Source: JAEUOS01 sp965279115 (GTDB taxonomy: Bacteria > Pseudomonadota > Gammaproteobacteria > Burkholderiales > JAEUOS01). Taken from it: a DNA stretch of 64,000 nucleotides. Below, piece after piece: positions 1 to 9,701 of the stretch. The stretch covers positions 806,001-870,000 of the forward strand of contig OZ257137.1 of the NCBI GenBank assembly GCA_965279115.1, in the 5' to 3' direction. The notes below the pieces were generated by a model. It was given only the letters and a program-made list of their open reading frames with translations. It searched no databases and had not been told where the DNA came from. The translations under genes were made by a program, and so were the position numbers. Positions within the stretch are counted from its first letter, which is position 1. Each line of letters starts with the position of its first letter.

Positions 1-485
1 GCCTCCTCGTCGTCGCGTCGGTCATGACCATCAATTTGCGTCATGCGCTCTATTCCGCCGATCTGGCGCGCAAGTTGGCACACCTGAACCCGGCCTGGAA
101 GGCGCTGCTGGCCTACCTGCTCACCGACGAAGCCTACGCCGCTGCGCTTTCGCGCTTCTCCGGCGAAACCGGTGCCGCGCATCGTCATTGGCATCTTCTG
201 GGCGCCGGCCTGGGCTTGTGGCTGGTATGGCAGGCCAGTTGCCTGGCCGGGGTACTGCTGGGGGGGCGGATTCCCGCAGGCTGGTCGCTCGAGTTCGCAG
301 GCACCCTCACCTTCATCGCCATCGTCGTGCCGCTTTTGCACGATCGCGCGATGTGGGCGGCAACGGCTGTCGCCGGAGCGGTTGCGGTGGCGGCAAACGC
401 AATGCCCTACAAGCTGGCCATCATCGCAGCGGCGGGCGCAGGTATCGCGGCCGGTCTCGCGCTCGATCCGCGGAGACCGCAATGA
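1..485 (+). CDS. azlC: AzlC family branched-chain amino acid exporter, large subunit (5' truncated by window)
   Basis: The frame is already open at the left edge, so the start lies outside the window; about 160 residues remain of a family usually 230-250 long. AzlC is the multi-span inner-membrane subunit of the AzlCD exporter for branched-chain amino acids and analogues. The remaining part carries the NLRHALY motif after a hydrophobic stretch, typical of this family, and then several Ala/Leu/Gly-rich membrane segments. The stop overlaps the start of azlD by ATGA, so the two are translationally coupled. Direction of transport is family knowledge, not visible here. Confidence 0.85.
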   Translation, partial: LLVVASVMTINLRHALYSADLARKLAHLNPAWKALLAYLLTDEAYAAALSRFSGETGAAHRHWHLLGAGLGLWLVWQASCLAGVLLGGRIPAGWSLEFAGTLTFIAIVVPLLHDRAMWAATAVAGAVAVAANAMPYKLAIIAAAGAGIAAGLALDPRRPQ

Positions 486-799
486 ACCTGTGGCTGGTGA
501 TGCTCGCCGCCGGCGCGGTGACGTTCGCCATACGCTTCTCGTTCATCGGCATGGCCGGCCGTTTCGAAGCACCGCCATGGTTCGTGCGTGCCTTGCGTTT
601 TGTGCCGGCAGCAGCGCTATCGGCCTTGATATGGCCCGACATGGTCATCAGCGAGGGCGTGTTCACGCTGGCTGAACCTCGTTTGGTGGCCGGACTGGTC
701 GCCGCCGGCGTCGCCTGGCGCACCCGCAATACCCTGCTGACGATCACCTGCGGCATGCTGGCGCTTTGGCTGCTCCAGTGGTTGCTGACAGCACGATGA
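482..799 (+). CDS. azlD: AzlD family membrane protein, small exporter subunit
   Basis: Encodes 105 residues, about the normal AzlD size, with three to four hydrophobic segments. The N-terminal pattern (TFAIRFSFI) and the following RFVPAAALSALI segment are typical of AzlD, the small partner needed by AzlC for branched-chain amino acid export. The ATG at 482 overlaps the azlC stop. Its own stop overlaps the murU start at 796, so azlCD and murU appear to be on one transcript although their functions are unrelated. Confidence 0.9.
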   Translation: MNLWLVMLAAGAVTFAIRFSFIGMAGRFEAPPWFVRALRFVPAAALSALIWPDMVISEGVFTLAEPRLVAGLVAAGVAWRTRNTLLTITCGMLALWLLQWLLTAR

Positions 800-1506
800 A
801 AGCCATGATCCTTGCCGCCGGGCGGGGCGAACGCATGCGTCCGCTCACCGACCGTTTGCCCAAGCCACTATTGCAGGCAGGCGGCAAACCACTCATCACC
901 TGGCATGTCGAACGCCTGCGCGACGCCGGCATACGCGAGCTGGTCATCAATCACGCCTGGTTGGGCGGGATGATCGAAGCCGCGCTGGGGGACGGATCGG
1001 CGCTGGGCGTGCGCATCGCCTATTCACCCGAACCCGAGGCCCTGGAAACCGCCGGCGGCATCGCCCGCGCCTTGCCGCTACTGGGTGCGCGGCCATTTCT
1101 GGTGGTGAACGGCGATATCCATTGCGACTACGACTTCGCGCGTGCGCATGGCGCAGCGCGACGCATCGATGCCGGTGCGATGGACGCCTGGCTGGTCATG
1201 GTGGCCAATCCCGCCCACCACGCCATGGGCGATTTCACACTCTCTGCCGGTCGGGTCGCCGACACCGCCGGCCCGCGCCTGACTTTCAGCGGCGTCGGCA
1301 TCTACAACCCCGCCCTGTTTGCAGGCATCATCCCGGGCACCCGCGCGCCCCTTGCCCCGCTGTTGCGCCGAGCCATGGCGGCGCAACGCGTCGCCGGCGA
1401 ATTCTTCGATGGCCGCTGGACCGACGTCGGTACACCGCAACGGCTGCAACAGCTCGACGCCGAGTTGCGGCAGCTACCGGGAACCGGCCTACAATCCTGT
1501 CCATGA
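796..1506 (+). CDS. murU: N-acetylmuramate alpha-1-phosphate uridylyltransferase
   Basis: A 236-residue cytoplasmic sugar-phosphate nucleotidyltransferase. The N-terminal LAAGRGERMRPLTD signature followed by KPLL binds the nucleotide; VNGDIHCDYD supplies the metal-binding Asp. MurU makes UDP-MurNAc from MurNAc-1-phosphate and UTP in the cell-wall recycling route that bypasses fosfomycin-sensitive MurA. The start at 796 follows from the ATGA overlap with azlD; an earlier in-frame start would lie inside azlD. The partner kinase amgK, often directly upstream in related bacteria, is absent here. A generic NDP-sugar pyrophosphorylase role is the alternative reading. Confidence 0.85.
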   Translation: MKAMILAAGRGERMRPLTDRLPKPLLQAGGKPLITWHVERLRDAGIRELVINHAWLGGMIEAALGDGSALGVRIAYSPEPEALETAGGIARALPLLGARPFLVVNGDIHCDYDFARAHGAARRIDAGAMDAWLVMVANPAHHAMGDFTLSAGRVADTAGPRLTFSGVGIYNPALFAGIIPGTRAPLAPLLRRAMAAQRVAGEFFDGRWTDVGTPQRLQQLDAELRQLPGTGLQSCP

Positions 1507-2834
1507 ATACGCTCGACAACTCCCCCTTCGCCGCGCGCAGGGCACGCCTGGCCGAAGCCATGCGCGCGGCCGGCGGCGGCATTGCCGTCATCCCGACCGC
1601 CCCGGAACGCGCACGCAACCGTGACACGCACTATCCGTACCGGCACGACAGCTACGCATACTATGTTTCGGGTTTCACCGAACCGGAAGCCGTGACCGTG
1701 ATTTTCGGCGGCGACACGGTGCGGTCAATGCTGTTTTGCCGGCCCAAGCACGAAGAACGCGAAATCTGGGACGGCTTTCGCCACGGTCCGGACGCGGCGC
1801 GGGAGGCGTTTGGCTACGACGAAGCGCATTCGATCGAGGAGTTCGACGCCCTGCTGCCGAAGCTGCTTGCAGGCGCGCCCAACCTCTTCTATTCGGTGGG
1901 ATTCGACGACGCCTTTGACGCACGCATCACCCGGGCACTCAACGCCGTGCGCAACATGGCGCGGTCCGGCCTTTCCGCCCCTTCGACGATCCGCGACGTG
2001 CGGGCGATGCTCGATCCGATGCGATTGGTAAAGGACGCCAGCGAGATCGCGACCATGCGACAGGCGGCCGCCATTTCAACCGCTGCCCACAAGCGCGCCA
2101 TGCGGGCGACCCGCCCCGGGCGCAACGAATGCGAAGTCGAAGCCGAACTGCTGCACGAATTCCGCTCCGGCGGCTCGGAGTACCCGGCCTACACCTCCAT
2201 CGTCGCAGGAGGTGCGAATGCGTGCGTGTTGCACTACATTTCCAACAATGCCCCATTGCGGGATGGTGACCTGCTTCTGATCGACGCCGGGTGCGAACTG
2301 CAGAGCTATGCCAGCGACATCACCCGCACGTTTCCCGTCAACGGCCGGTTCAGCGGGCCCCAGCGCGACCTGTATCAGCTGGTGCTTGCCGCGCAGGAAG
2401 CTGCGGTCGCCGCGACCCGGCCCGGCACGCCCTACAACCTGCCACACGAGGCCGCGGTGAGAATACTGGCGCAGGGCATGCTCGACCTGGGGCTGCTCAC
2501 CGGGTCGCTCGACGCGGCGCTTGAGCAAGGCGACAAGCGCGAGGGTGGCTATTTCCGCTTCTACATGCATCGCACCGGTCACTGGCTCGGGCTGGACGTG
2601 CATGACGCAGGCGACTACAAGCACGGCGAGCAATGGCTGCCGCTTGCCCCCGGCAACGTGGTCACGGTGGAGCCCGGCATTTACGTTCGCCCGGCTACGG
2701 ATGTTCCCGAGCATTTCTGGAACATCGGCATCCGCATCGAGGATGACGCGCTCGTGACCGCGCAAGGCTGTGAACTCATTACCGCGGCTTGCCCGAAAAC
2801 CATCGCGGACATCGAGGCGTGGATGCGGGCGTGA
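1503..2834 (+). CDS. pepP: Xaa-Pro aminopeptidase (M24B)
   Basis: A 443-residue metallopeptidase, close to E. coli PepP (441), that removes N-terminal residues preceding proline. An aminopeptidase-P N-domain (about 1-130) precedes the pita-bread catalytic domain. The five dinuclear-metal ligands are visible: Asp in LIDAGCE, Asp in YASDITRTFP, His in HRTGHWLGLDVHD, Glu in VEPGIYV and Glu in GIRIEDD. The ATG at 1503 overlaps the murU stop, and the 3' end overlaps the next gene, so it sits in a tight operon. Confidence 0.95.
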   Translation: MNTLDNSPFAARRARLAEAMRAAGGGIAVIPTAPERARNRDTHYPYRHDSYAYYVSGFTEPEAVTVIFGGDTVRSMLFCRPKHEEREIWDGFRHGPDAAREAFGYDEAHSIEEFDALLPKLLAGAPNLFYSVGFDDAFDARITRALNAVRNMARSGLSAPSTIRDVRAMLDPMRLVKDASEIATMRQAAAISTAAHKRAMRATRPGRNECEVEAELLHEFRSGGSEYPAYTSIVAGGANACVLHYISNNAPLRDGDLLLIDAGCELQSYASDITRTFPVNGRFSGPQRDLYQLVLAAQEAAVAATRPGTPYNLPHEAAVRILAQGMLDLGLLTGSLDAALEQGDKREGGYFRFYMHRTGHWLGLDVHDAGDYKHGEQWLPLAPGNVVTVEPGIYVRPATDVPEHFWNIGIRIEDDALVTAQGCELITAACPKTIADIEAWMRA

Positions 2835-3952
2835 AATCATCCGGCGCCGGCGTACGGGTTGTCGTCGCCGGCGCCGGCGCCGTCGGGCTGACCACCGCCA
2901 TCGCGCTGCGCTCGGTTGGCATTCGAGCGCGCGTGCTGGACGCGCGACCCGCGATGGTGTCGGCTGATGATCCACGCGCCATCGCACTGTCGCATGGCAG
3001 CCGCCTGATCCTTGAGCGCTTAGGCGTGTGGGATGCGGTCCGCGCCTCGCCTGTCCGCCGGATCGAAATTTCGCAACGGGGCGGATTCGGGCGTACACGT
3101 ATCGACGCCACGGATCACGGCATCGACGCGCTCGGACATGTCACGCGGCTTGCCTGTTTGACGGGCGGGCTGGCGCGCGTGGCAAGCGAACAAGGGATCG
3201 AAGTACAACACGACTGCATGGTTGGCGCAGTCCAGGCCATGGGCGACGGCCTGCATGTCCTCGCCAACGGCGAAGCGGTCGTCTGTGACCTACTGGTGCG
3301 CGCCGAGGGCACGCCAGGCGACCACGCCGGCTCAAAGGATTACGGTCAGAGTGCGGTCGTTACCGAGGCCTGGCCTTTTGCGCCGCGCGACGCCTGCGCA
3401 TGGGAACGCTTCACGCCGGACGGCCCGCTCGCGTTGCTTCCGCTCGAGGACGGGTTCTCGGTGGTATGGTGCATGCCTCCCGCGCGAGCCGCCGGGGTGG
3501 CGGCGATGACAGACGCGGAGTTCATCGCGGCCTTGAAAGAGGCCACGCGTTTCGCCCCGTACCGGTGGCAACGGGTAGGCCAGAGGCGGGCGTACCCGCT
3601 CGCACTGGTGCGACGCACGTCGGACGACGGCGGCCGCGAGGTGTGGCTCGGCAACGCTGCACAAACCCTGCATCCGGTCGCCGGACAGGGGCTCAACCTG
3701 GGATTGAGGGATGCTTTCGAACTTTCGCTCGCCTTGCGCGATCAGCCGGTAGACGATGCCCTTTCAAAGTGGCGCGCAAGACGCCGCATCGACCGCGATG
3801 CGATGGTGCGTACCACCGACACCTATGTTTCGCTCTTCTCCAACGACCTTGGTCCGCTGCGTATGGCGCGTGGCGCAGGGCTCGCCCTGGTCGACATCCT
3901 GCCCGCGCTACGCCGCTTTGTCGCCCGCCGCATGATGTTCGGCGAACGCTGA
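2831..3952 (+). CDS. ubiH: UbiH/UbiF/COQ6 family FAD-dependent ubiquinone hydroxylase
   Basis: A 373-residue flavoprotein monooxygenase. The N-terminal Rossmann motif VVAGAGAVGL binds FAD; DDPRAIALSHGS is the family's arginine/serine motif; GNAAQTLHPVAGQGLNLGL is the second FAD motif near residue 280. The family hydroxylates the aromatic ring of ubiquinone intermediates; the last motif is closest to UbiH, but which ring position is attacked cannot be read from sequence. I chose the GTG at 2831 because it overlaps the pepP stop as GTGA and directly precedes the flavin domain; an upstream in-frame ATG lies inside pepP. Confidence 0.88.
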   Translation: MKSSGAGVRVVVAGAGAVGLTTAIALRSVGIRARVLDARPAMVSADDPRAIALSHGSRLILERLGVWDAVRASPVRRIEISQRGGFGRTRIDATDHGIDALGHVTRLACLTGGLARVASEQGIEVQHDCMVGAVQAMGDGLHVLANGEAVVCDLLVRAEGTPGDHAGSKDYGQSAVVTEAWPFAPRDACAWERFTPDGPLALLPLEDGFSVVWCMPPARAAGVAAMTDAEFIAALKEATRFAPYRWQRVGQRRAYPLALVRRTSDDGGREVWLGNAAQTLHPVAGQGLNLGLRDAFELSLALRDQPVDDALSKWRARRRIDRDAMVRTTDTYVSLFSNDLGPLRMARGAGLALVDILPALRRFVARRMMFGER

Positions 3953-4029
3953 AAAGGCATGCGCCGCGCCGCCCCGGGGCGCCAATCGAAAACCCCTGTC
4001 AGCCGCGCGCATCGCGATTTTTCTGGGCG

Positions 4030-4060
4030 TATAATCCGCGCCCGCGCTCAAAAAATGAGC
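4030..4060 (+). promoter_or_regulatory. Candidate promoter -10 and leader hairpin before dusB-fis
   Basis: A perfect TATAAT at 4030-4035 lies 50 bases before the dusB start in an otherwise GC-rich gap. No good -35 hexamer is visible at 16-18 bp spacing, so it may need an activator or act as an extended element. Just downstream, 4046-4050 (GCTCA) pairs with 4056-4060 (TGAGC) around an A5 loop, giving a small hairpin in the predicted leader. Confidence 0.45.
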
Positions 4061-4085
4061 AACCCTTTCCGAGAAGACCGAAGCC

Positions 4086-5129
4086 TTGAAAATCGGCCCG
4101 CACACCCTTCCGAACAACCTCTTCGTGGCGCCGATGGCGGGCGTCACCGATCGGCCGTTCCGCATGCTTTGCAGGCGTCTGGGCGCGGGCTACGCGGTCT
4201 CGGAGATGGTCGCTTCCAACCTCGCGCTGTATGCCAGCACGAAGTCACAGCGCCGCATGGACCATCGCGGCGAGTCCGCACCGATCGCCGTCCAGATCGC
4301 TGGCGCCGAGCCGGAAATGATGGCCGCTGCTGCAAGGGTCAATGTAGAGCGCGGCGCGCAGATCATCGACATCAACATGGGCTGCCCGGCGAAGAAGGTT
4401 TGCAACAAGTGGGCGGGCTCGGCACTGCTCGCCAACGAGCCGCTCCTGGGCCGCATCCTCGAGGCCGTGGTTGCGGCCGTCGATGTGCCCGTCACCCTCA
4501 AGTTCCGCACCGGCCCTTCCCCTGACGAGCGTAACGCGGTGCGCGTCGCGCGGGTGGCGGAGAACGCCGGCATCCGCATGCTGACCCTGCACGGGCGTAC
4601 CCGTGCCTGCGGCTTCAAGGGTCATGCCGAGTATGAGACCATCCGCGCGGTCAAGCAATCCGTGGCCATTCCGGTCGTAGCCAATGGCGACATCGATTCC
4701 CCGCAAAAGGCACGCGAAGTCCTGGCCCGAACCGGGGCGGACGCGCTCATGATCGGTCGCGCCGCGCAGGGGCGGCCGTGGATCTTTCGCGAGATCGCGC
4801 ATTTTCTTGCCACCGGCGCCCACCTTCCGGCACCGGGCATCACCGAGGCCCGCGCGCTATTGCTTGACCACCTTGCGGACCACTATGGCTTTTACGGCGA
4901 GTTCGCGGGCGTGCGCACCGCTCGCAAGCACATCATCTGGTACACCCGCGGCCTGGCCGGGTCGGCCGCGTTCCGGCAGCACATGAACACGCTTGACACC
5001 ACGACCGGGCAACTGCGAGCGGTCGCCGATTTTTTTGATTCAAGGCCCGGCGAGCGCCTCGCCTACGACGAACCGGCCACGCCGGGCGGCGCGGCCAACG
5101 ACGAGCACACGGAGGCATTGGCGGCATGA
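4086..5129 (+). CDS. dusB: tRNA-dihydrouridine synthase B
   Basis: A 347-residue FMN enzyme that reduces specific uridines in tRNA to dihydrouridine with NADPH. The TIM-barrel N-terminus shows APMAGVTDRPFR, which binds FMN; the active-site Cys lies in MGCPAKKVCNKWAGS; GRAAQGRPW closes the phosphate site. The start is TTG at 4086, the only initiation codon matching the family's N-terminus, with a GAGAAG sequence about 12 bases upstream. The last four bases overlap fis, the conserved dusB-fis operon found across proteobacteria. Confidence 0.95.
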   Translation: MKIGPHTLPNNLFVAPMAGVTDRPFRMLCRRLGAGYAVSEMVASNLALYASTKSQRRMDHRGESAPIAVQIAGAEPEMMAAAARVNVERGAQIIDINMGCPAKKVCNKWAGSALLANEPLLGRILEAVVAAVDVPVTLKFRTGPSPDERNAVRVARVAENAGIRMLTLHGRTRACGFKGHAEYETIRAVKQSVAIPVVANGDIDSPQKAREVLARTGADALMIGRAAQGRPWIFREIAHFLATGAHLPAPGITEARALLLDHLADHYGFYGEFAGVRTARKHIIWYTRGLAGSAAFRQHMNTLDTTTGQLRAVADFFDSRPGERLAYDEPATPGGAANDEHTEALAA

Positions 5130-5374
5130 GCAAGGCACAAGACAAGCAAAGCGAGATCGCCGAGTGCGTCCGCAAGAGCCTCGAAAAATATTTTCGCGAC
5201 CTCGACGGCGCCAAGCCAGGGCCGGTCTACGACATGGTGGTCCACGCGGTCGAGAAGCCGATGATCGAGATCGTGCTCGACCAGGCCGCCGGCAACCAGA
5301 CCGAAGCCGCCGAACTGCTTGGCATCAACCGCAACACGCTGCGCAAGAAAATCCAGTTCCACAAGATCCGCTAA
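5126..5374 (+). CDS. fis: DNA-binding protein Fis
   Basis: An 82-residue nucleoid-associated protein, slightly shorter than E. coli Fis (98). The C-terminal helix-turn-helix (about 58-80) is intact, with NQTEAAELLGINRNTLRKK. Fis bends DNA and influences growth-rate-dependent transcription, recombination and supercoiling. It starts within the dusB stop (ATGA), so it depends on the dusB transcript, as in enterobacteria. The short N-terminus resembles other betaproteobacterial Fis proteins; whether it keeps the Hin/Gin-stimulating arm is unclear. Confidence 0.95.
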   Translation: MSKAQDKQSEIAECVRKSLEKYFRDLDGAKPGPVYDMVVHAVEKPMIEIVLDQAAGNQTEAAELLGINRNTLRKKIQFHKIR

Positions 5375-5394
5375 CCGCGAGGTCAACACATCCC

Positions 5395-6960
5395 ATGATC
5401 AGACAAGCACTGCTGTCGGTATCCGACAAGACCGGTATCGTCGAACTCGGCCGTGCGCTCGCCGGCATGGGCGTCACCATACTTTCCACAGGCGGCACCG
5501 CGCAGGCGCTGCGTGACGCGGGAGTTGCGGTCACCGAAGTCGGCGATTACACCGGCTTTCCGGAAATGCTCGATGGCCGCGTCAAGACCTTGCACCCGAA
5601 GATCCACGGCGGCCTGCTCGGGCGACGCGCGGTTCCAGCACACGTGGCGAAGATGAAGGAGTACGGCATCGACCACATCGACCTGGTGTGCGTGAACCTG
5701 TATCCCTTTGTGCGCACCGTAGCCGACCCGGAATGCGCTCTCGAGGACGCGATCGAGAACATCGACATCGGCGGTCCGACCATGCTGCGCTCGGCGGCGA
5801 AGAACTGGGAGGACGTGACGGTTTTGGTCGACCCATCCGATTACGAGACCGTGCTCGCGGAAATGCGCGCCGGCGGCGGCAAGACGGAGCGCGCGACCCG
5901 TTTCGCGCTGGCGGCCAAGGTCTACACGCACACCGCGGCGTACGACGGTGCAATCAGCAACTACCTCACCTCGATCGCCTTGCCGGAGCACAAGCCCGCG
6001 CGCCACACCTACCCTGACAAGCTGACGCTGCAGTTCACCAAGGTGCAGGAAATGCGCTATGGCGAGAACCCGCACCAATCCGCGGCGTTTTACCGCGATG
6101 CCGAACCCGCAGCCGGATCCCTTGCCGGCTACCGGCAGTTGCAGGGCAAGGAACTCTCGTACAACAACATCGCCGACGCCGATGCCGCCTGGGAATGCGT
6201 GAAGACCTTCGAGGCCTCCGCGTGCGTGATCATCAAGCATGCCAACCCGTGCGGCGTGGCGATCGGGGCCAACGCTCTCGATGCCTATTCCAAAGCGCTC
6301 AAGACCGACCCCACCTCGGCCTTCGGCGGCATCATCGCCTTCAATGGCGCCGTCGACGGTGCCACGGCGGAAGCGGTCGCGAAGCAGTTTGTCGAAGTGA
6401 TCATCGCCACCGCCTACGATGAACGCGCGCTCGCGGTATTGGCCGCCAAGCAGAATGTGCGCGTGCTGACGATCGCCCGCGCCGCCGGCGAGAACCGTTA
6501 CGACGTCAAGCGGGTCGGTGGCGGATTGCTGGTGCAGTCGCCCGACACCCGCAACGTGTCCGACACGGACCTCAAGGTGGTGACCGCGCGCAAGCCGTCG
6601 GTGGCGGAGATGCACGACCTGATGTTCGCCTGGCGGGTGGCCAAGTACGTCAAATCCAACGCGATCGTCTTTTGCGGTGGCGGCATGACACTCGGCGTCG
6701 GTGCGGGCCAGATGAGCCGGGTCGACTCGACACGCATCGCCGCCATCAAGGCGCAGAATGCCGGCCTCTCCCTGGCCGGATCGGCGGTCGCGTCCGACGC
6801 TTTCTTCCCGTTCCGTGATGGCCTTGATGTGGTCGCCGAGGCGGGCGCAAAGGCGGTCATCCAGCCCGGCGGCAGCGTGCGCGACGAGGAAGTCATCGCG
6901 GCAGCCAACGAGCATGGCATCGCGATGGTATTCACCGGCGTCCGCCATTTCCGCCACTAG
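5395..6960 (+). CDS. purH: Bifunctional AICAR formyltransferase / IMP cyclohydrolase
   Basis: A 521-residue enzyme of normal length for the last two steps of purine synthesis: formyl transfer to AICAR from 10-formyl-tetrahydrofolate, then ring closure to IMP. The N-terminal MGS-like cyclohydrolase domain contains LLSVSDKTGI and LSTGGTAQAL; DGRVKTLHPKIHGG follows. The formyltransferase part shows the catalytic KHANPCGVA motif near residue 278 and ends in a GIAMVFTGVRHFRH tail. It begins 20 bases after fis, an arrangement common in betaproteobacteria. Confidence 0.97.
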   Translation: MIRQALLSVSDKTGIVELGRALAGMGVTILSTGGTAQALRDAGVAVTEVGDYTGFPEMLDGRVKTLHPKIHGGLLGRRAVPAHVAKMKEYGIDHIDLVCVNLYPFVRTVADPECALEDAIENIDIGGPTMLRSAAKNWEDVTVLVDPSDYETVLAEMRAGGGKTERATRFALAAKVYTHTAAYDGAISNYLTSIALPEHKPARHTYPDKLTLQFTKVQEMRYGENPHQSAAFYRDAEPAAGSLAGYRQLQGKELSYNNIADADAAWECVKTFEASACVIIKHANPCGVAIGANALDAYSKALKTDPTSAFGGIIAFNGAVDGATAEAVAKQFVEVIIATAYDERALAVLAAKQNVRVLTIARAAGENRYDVKRVGGGLLVQSPDTRNVSDTDLKVVTARKPSVAEMHDLMFAWRVAKYVKSNAIVFCGGGMTLGVGAGQMSRVDSTRIAAIKAQNAGLSLAGSAVASDAFFPFRDGLDVVAEAGAKAVIQPGGSVRDEEVIAAANEHGIAMVFTGVRHFRH

Positions 6961-6970
6961 CGCGCCGGGA

Positions 6971-7507
6971 ATGCGCATCCTCGGTATCGATCCCGGGTTG
7001 CGCGTCACCGGCTACGGGGTCATTGAGCGCAGCGGTTCGCGCCTGACCTACATTGCCAGCGGCACGGTCCGCGTTCCGACCCGGGATGACCTGCCGATCC
7101 GGCTCAAGGCGATCCTCGATGGTATCGGCGAAGTGGTCACGACGTTTCACCCCGAGACCGCCGTCATCGAGAAGGTGTTCGTCAACAGCAATCCGCAATC
7201 GACACTGCTCCTCGGCCAGGCGCGCGGCGCCGCCATTTGCGCCCTGGTGACGGCAAACCTGCCGGTTCACGAATACACGGCCCTGCAGATCAAGCAGGCC
7301 GTGGCTGGCCACGGCAAGGCGCACAAGAGCGCCGTACAGGAAATGGTGCGGCGCCTCCTTAGGCTCGACGGTACCCCTGGCACGGATTCGGCCGATGCGC
7401 TGGCCGCCGCCATATGCCACACCAATCATATCGGCACGCAGATGGCCGCCGGCGGGCAACTTGCACGCCTGGGCCTCAAGATGCGTGGCGGCCGCCTGGT
7501 CGATTGA
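6971..7507 (+). CDS. ruvC: Crossover junction endodeoxyribonuclease RuvC
   Basis: A 178-residue Holliday-junction resolvase. Catalytic acids are visible: Asp7 in LGIDPG, Glu67 in VIEKVF and the Asp pair in GTDSADALAAA near residue 139. It cuts four-way junctions at the end of homologous recombination, working with RuvAB. The ATG at 6971 follows purH by 10 bases; longer in-frame starts would lie within purH and lack family similarity. ruvA follows after 55 bases. Confidence 0.96.
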   Translation: MRILGIDPGLRVTGYGVIERSGSRLTYIASGTVRVPTRDDLPIRLKAILDGIGEVVTTFHPETAVIEKVFVNSNPQSTLLLGQARGAAICALVTANLPVHEYTALQIKQAVAGHGKAHKSAVQEMVRRLLRLDGTPGTDSADALAAAICHTNHIGTQMAAGGQLARLGLKMRGGRLVD

Positions 7508-7562
7508 AGCGTCTGCACAGGACGCGAGTCCGCCGCAGCGCGTTCCGCTACACTCCGCCACC

Positions 7563-8144
7563 ATGATCGGACGCATCGCCGGTACCCTGCTGGAAAAGAG
7601 CCCTCCCCACATCCTGGTGGATTGCGGCGGCGTCGGCTATGAACTCGACGTGCCCATGAGCACGCTTTACAACCTGCCGGAACCCGGACAGAAGGTAGTG
7701 CTGTTCACCCAGCAGGTGGTACGCGAAGATGCGCACCTGCTGTATGGATTCGGCTCTGCCGGCGAACGCGAAGCGTTCCGCCAGCTCACCAAGATTTCCG
7801 GCGTCGGCCCGCGCACTGCGTTGTCGGTGCTGTCAGGCTTGTCGGTAGCCGAGCTTGCGCAGGCCGTCACGATGCAGGAAGCCGGCCGATTGACCAAGAT
7901 CCCCGGGATCGGGAAAAAAACCGCCGAGCGCCTGCTGCTGGAACTGAAGGGAAAGCTGGGGGCCGATCTGTCGGCCGTGATGGACGTCAACCGTCCCGCG
8001 CCAGCCGGTAACGACGTGCTCAACGCGCTGCTTGCGCTCGGGTACAACGACCGCGAGGCACTTGCTGCGATCAAGCTTGTGCCGGCAGGCCTCTCGGTAT
8101 CCGAGGGCATTCGCCACGCACTACGCTCGCTTTCCAAGGCTTAG
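7563..8144 (+). CDS. ruvA: Holliday junction branch migration protein RuvA
   Basis: A 193-residue DNA-binding subunit that holds the four-way junction for the RuvB motor. It starts MIGRIAGTLLEK, typical of RuvA's OB-fold domain. Two helix-hairpin-helix motifs follow (ISGVGPRTALSVL and IPGIGKKTAERLL, about residues 78-125). A C-terminal RuvB-binding domain ends the protein. It is spaced 55 bases from ruvC and 17 from ruvB. Confidence 0.96.
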   Translation: MIGRIAGTLLEKSPPHILVDCGGVGYELDVPMSTLYNLPEPGQKVVLFTQQVVREDAHLLYGFGSAGEREAFRQLTKISGVGPRTALSVLSGLSVAELAQAVTMQEAGRLTKIPGIGKKTAERLLLELKGKLGADLSAVMDVNRPAPAGNDVLNALLALGYNDREALAAIKLVPAGLSVSEGIRHALRSLSKA

Positions 8145-8161
8145 GACTGGATTGCCCCGCG

Positions 8162-9217
<1,056 letters not shown>

Positions 9218-9248
9218 GCGGGTGCACGGTCGGTTAAAATAGGAATCG

Positions 9249-9701
9249 TTGGCGCTTGCGCCCGACCCGTTCGGGAGACCGGCGATTTCTTCTTCGCTAA
9301 GCATCAAACCCTTTGTCTGGCCGTCGCGCGTTTACTACGAAGACACTGACATGTCAGGCGTGGTTTATCACGCCAATTACCTGAAGTTCTTCGAGCGGGC
9401 GCGCACCGAATGGCTGCGCAGCTTTGGCTTCGATCAGGAAAGCCTGCGGCGCGAGCATCACCTGGTGTTCGCGCTCAGGCGCATGGAGCTTGATTTCATC
9501 CGCGCCGCCCGCCTGGATGACATGCTGGAGGTCAGCGTGGTGCCCGTGGTGCTCAAGCAGGTTTATTTCGTGCTTGAGCAGGAAGCGCGCATGGGAGGCG
9601 AACCGATCGCCCGCGCCAAGGTCCAAGTTGCCTGCCTCGACTATCCGGCATTCACCCCGCGCGTGGTGCCCGAGTTCATAAAACGGAAAATCCAGGAATG
9701 A
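9249..9701 (+). CDS. ybgC: Tol-Pal system acyl-CoA thioesterase YbgC
   Basis: A 150-residue hotdog-fold thioesterase, first gene of the Tol-Pal cluster. The catalytic motif YYEDTDMSGVVYHANYLKF includes the active-site Asp and the RARTEWLR segment follows. The only standard start before this motif is TTG at 9249, with AGGA at 9241-9244 upstream; spacing is short, so the exact start is uncertain. A TAAAAT at 9235-9240 could be a -10 element but would leave almost no leader. It overlaps tolQ by 4 bases. Confidence 0.9.
   Translation: MALAPDPFGRPAISSSLSIKPFVWPSRVYYEDTDMSGVVYHANYLKFFERARTEWLRSFGFDQESLRREHHLVFALRRMELDFIRAARLDDMLEVSVVPVVLKQVYFVLEQEARMGGEPIARAKVQVACLDYPAFTPRVVPEFIKRKIQE

Noticed and set aside
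5383..7008. A 540-codon open frame on the minus strand across purH
   Set aside because: It is the complement of purH and the ruvC start; its protein is His/Gly/Val-rich with no recognisable motif.
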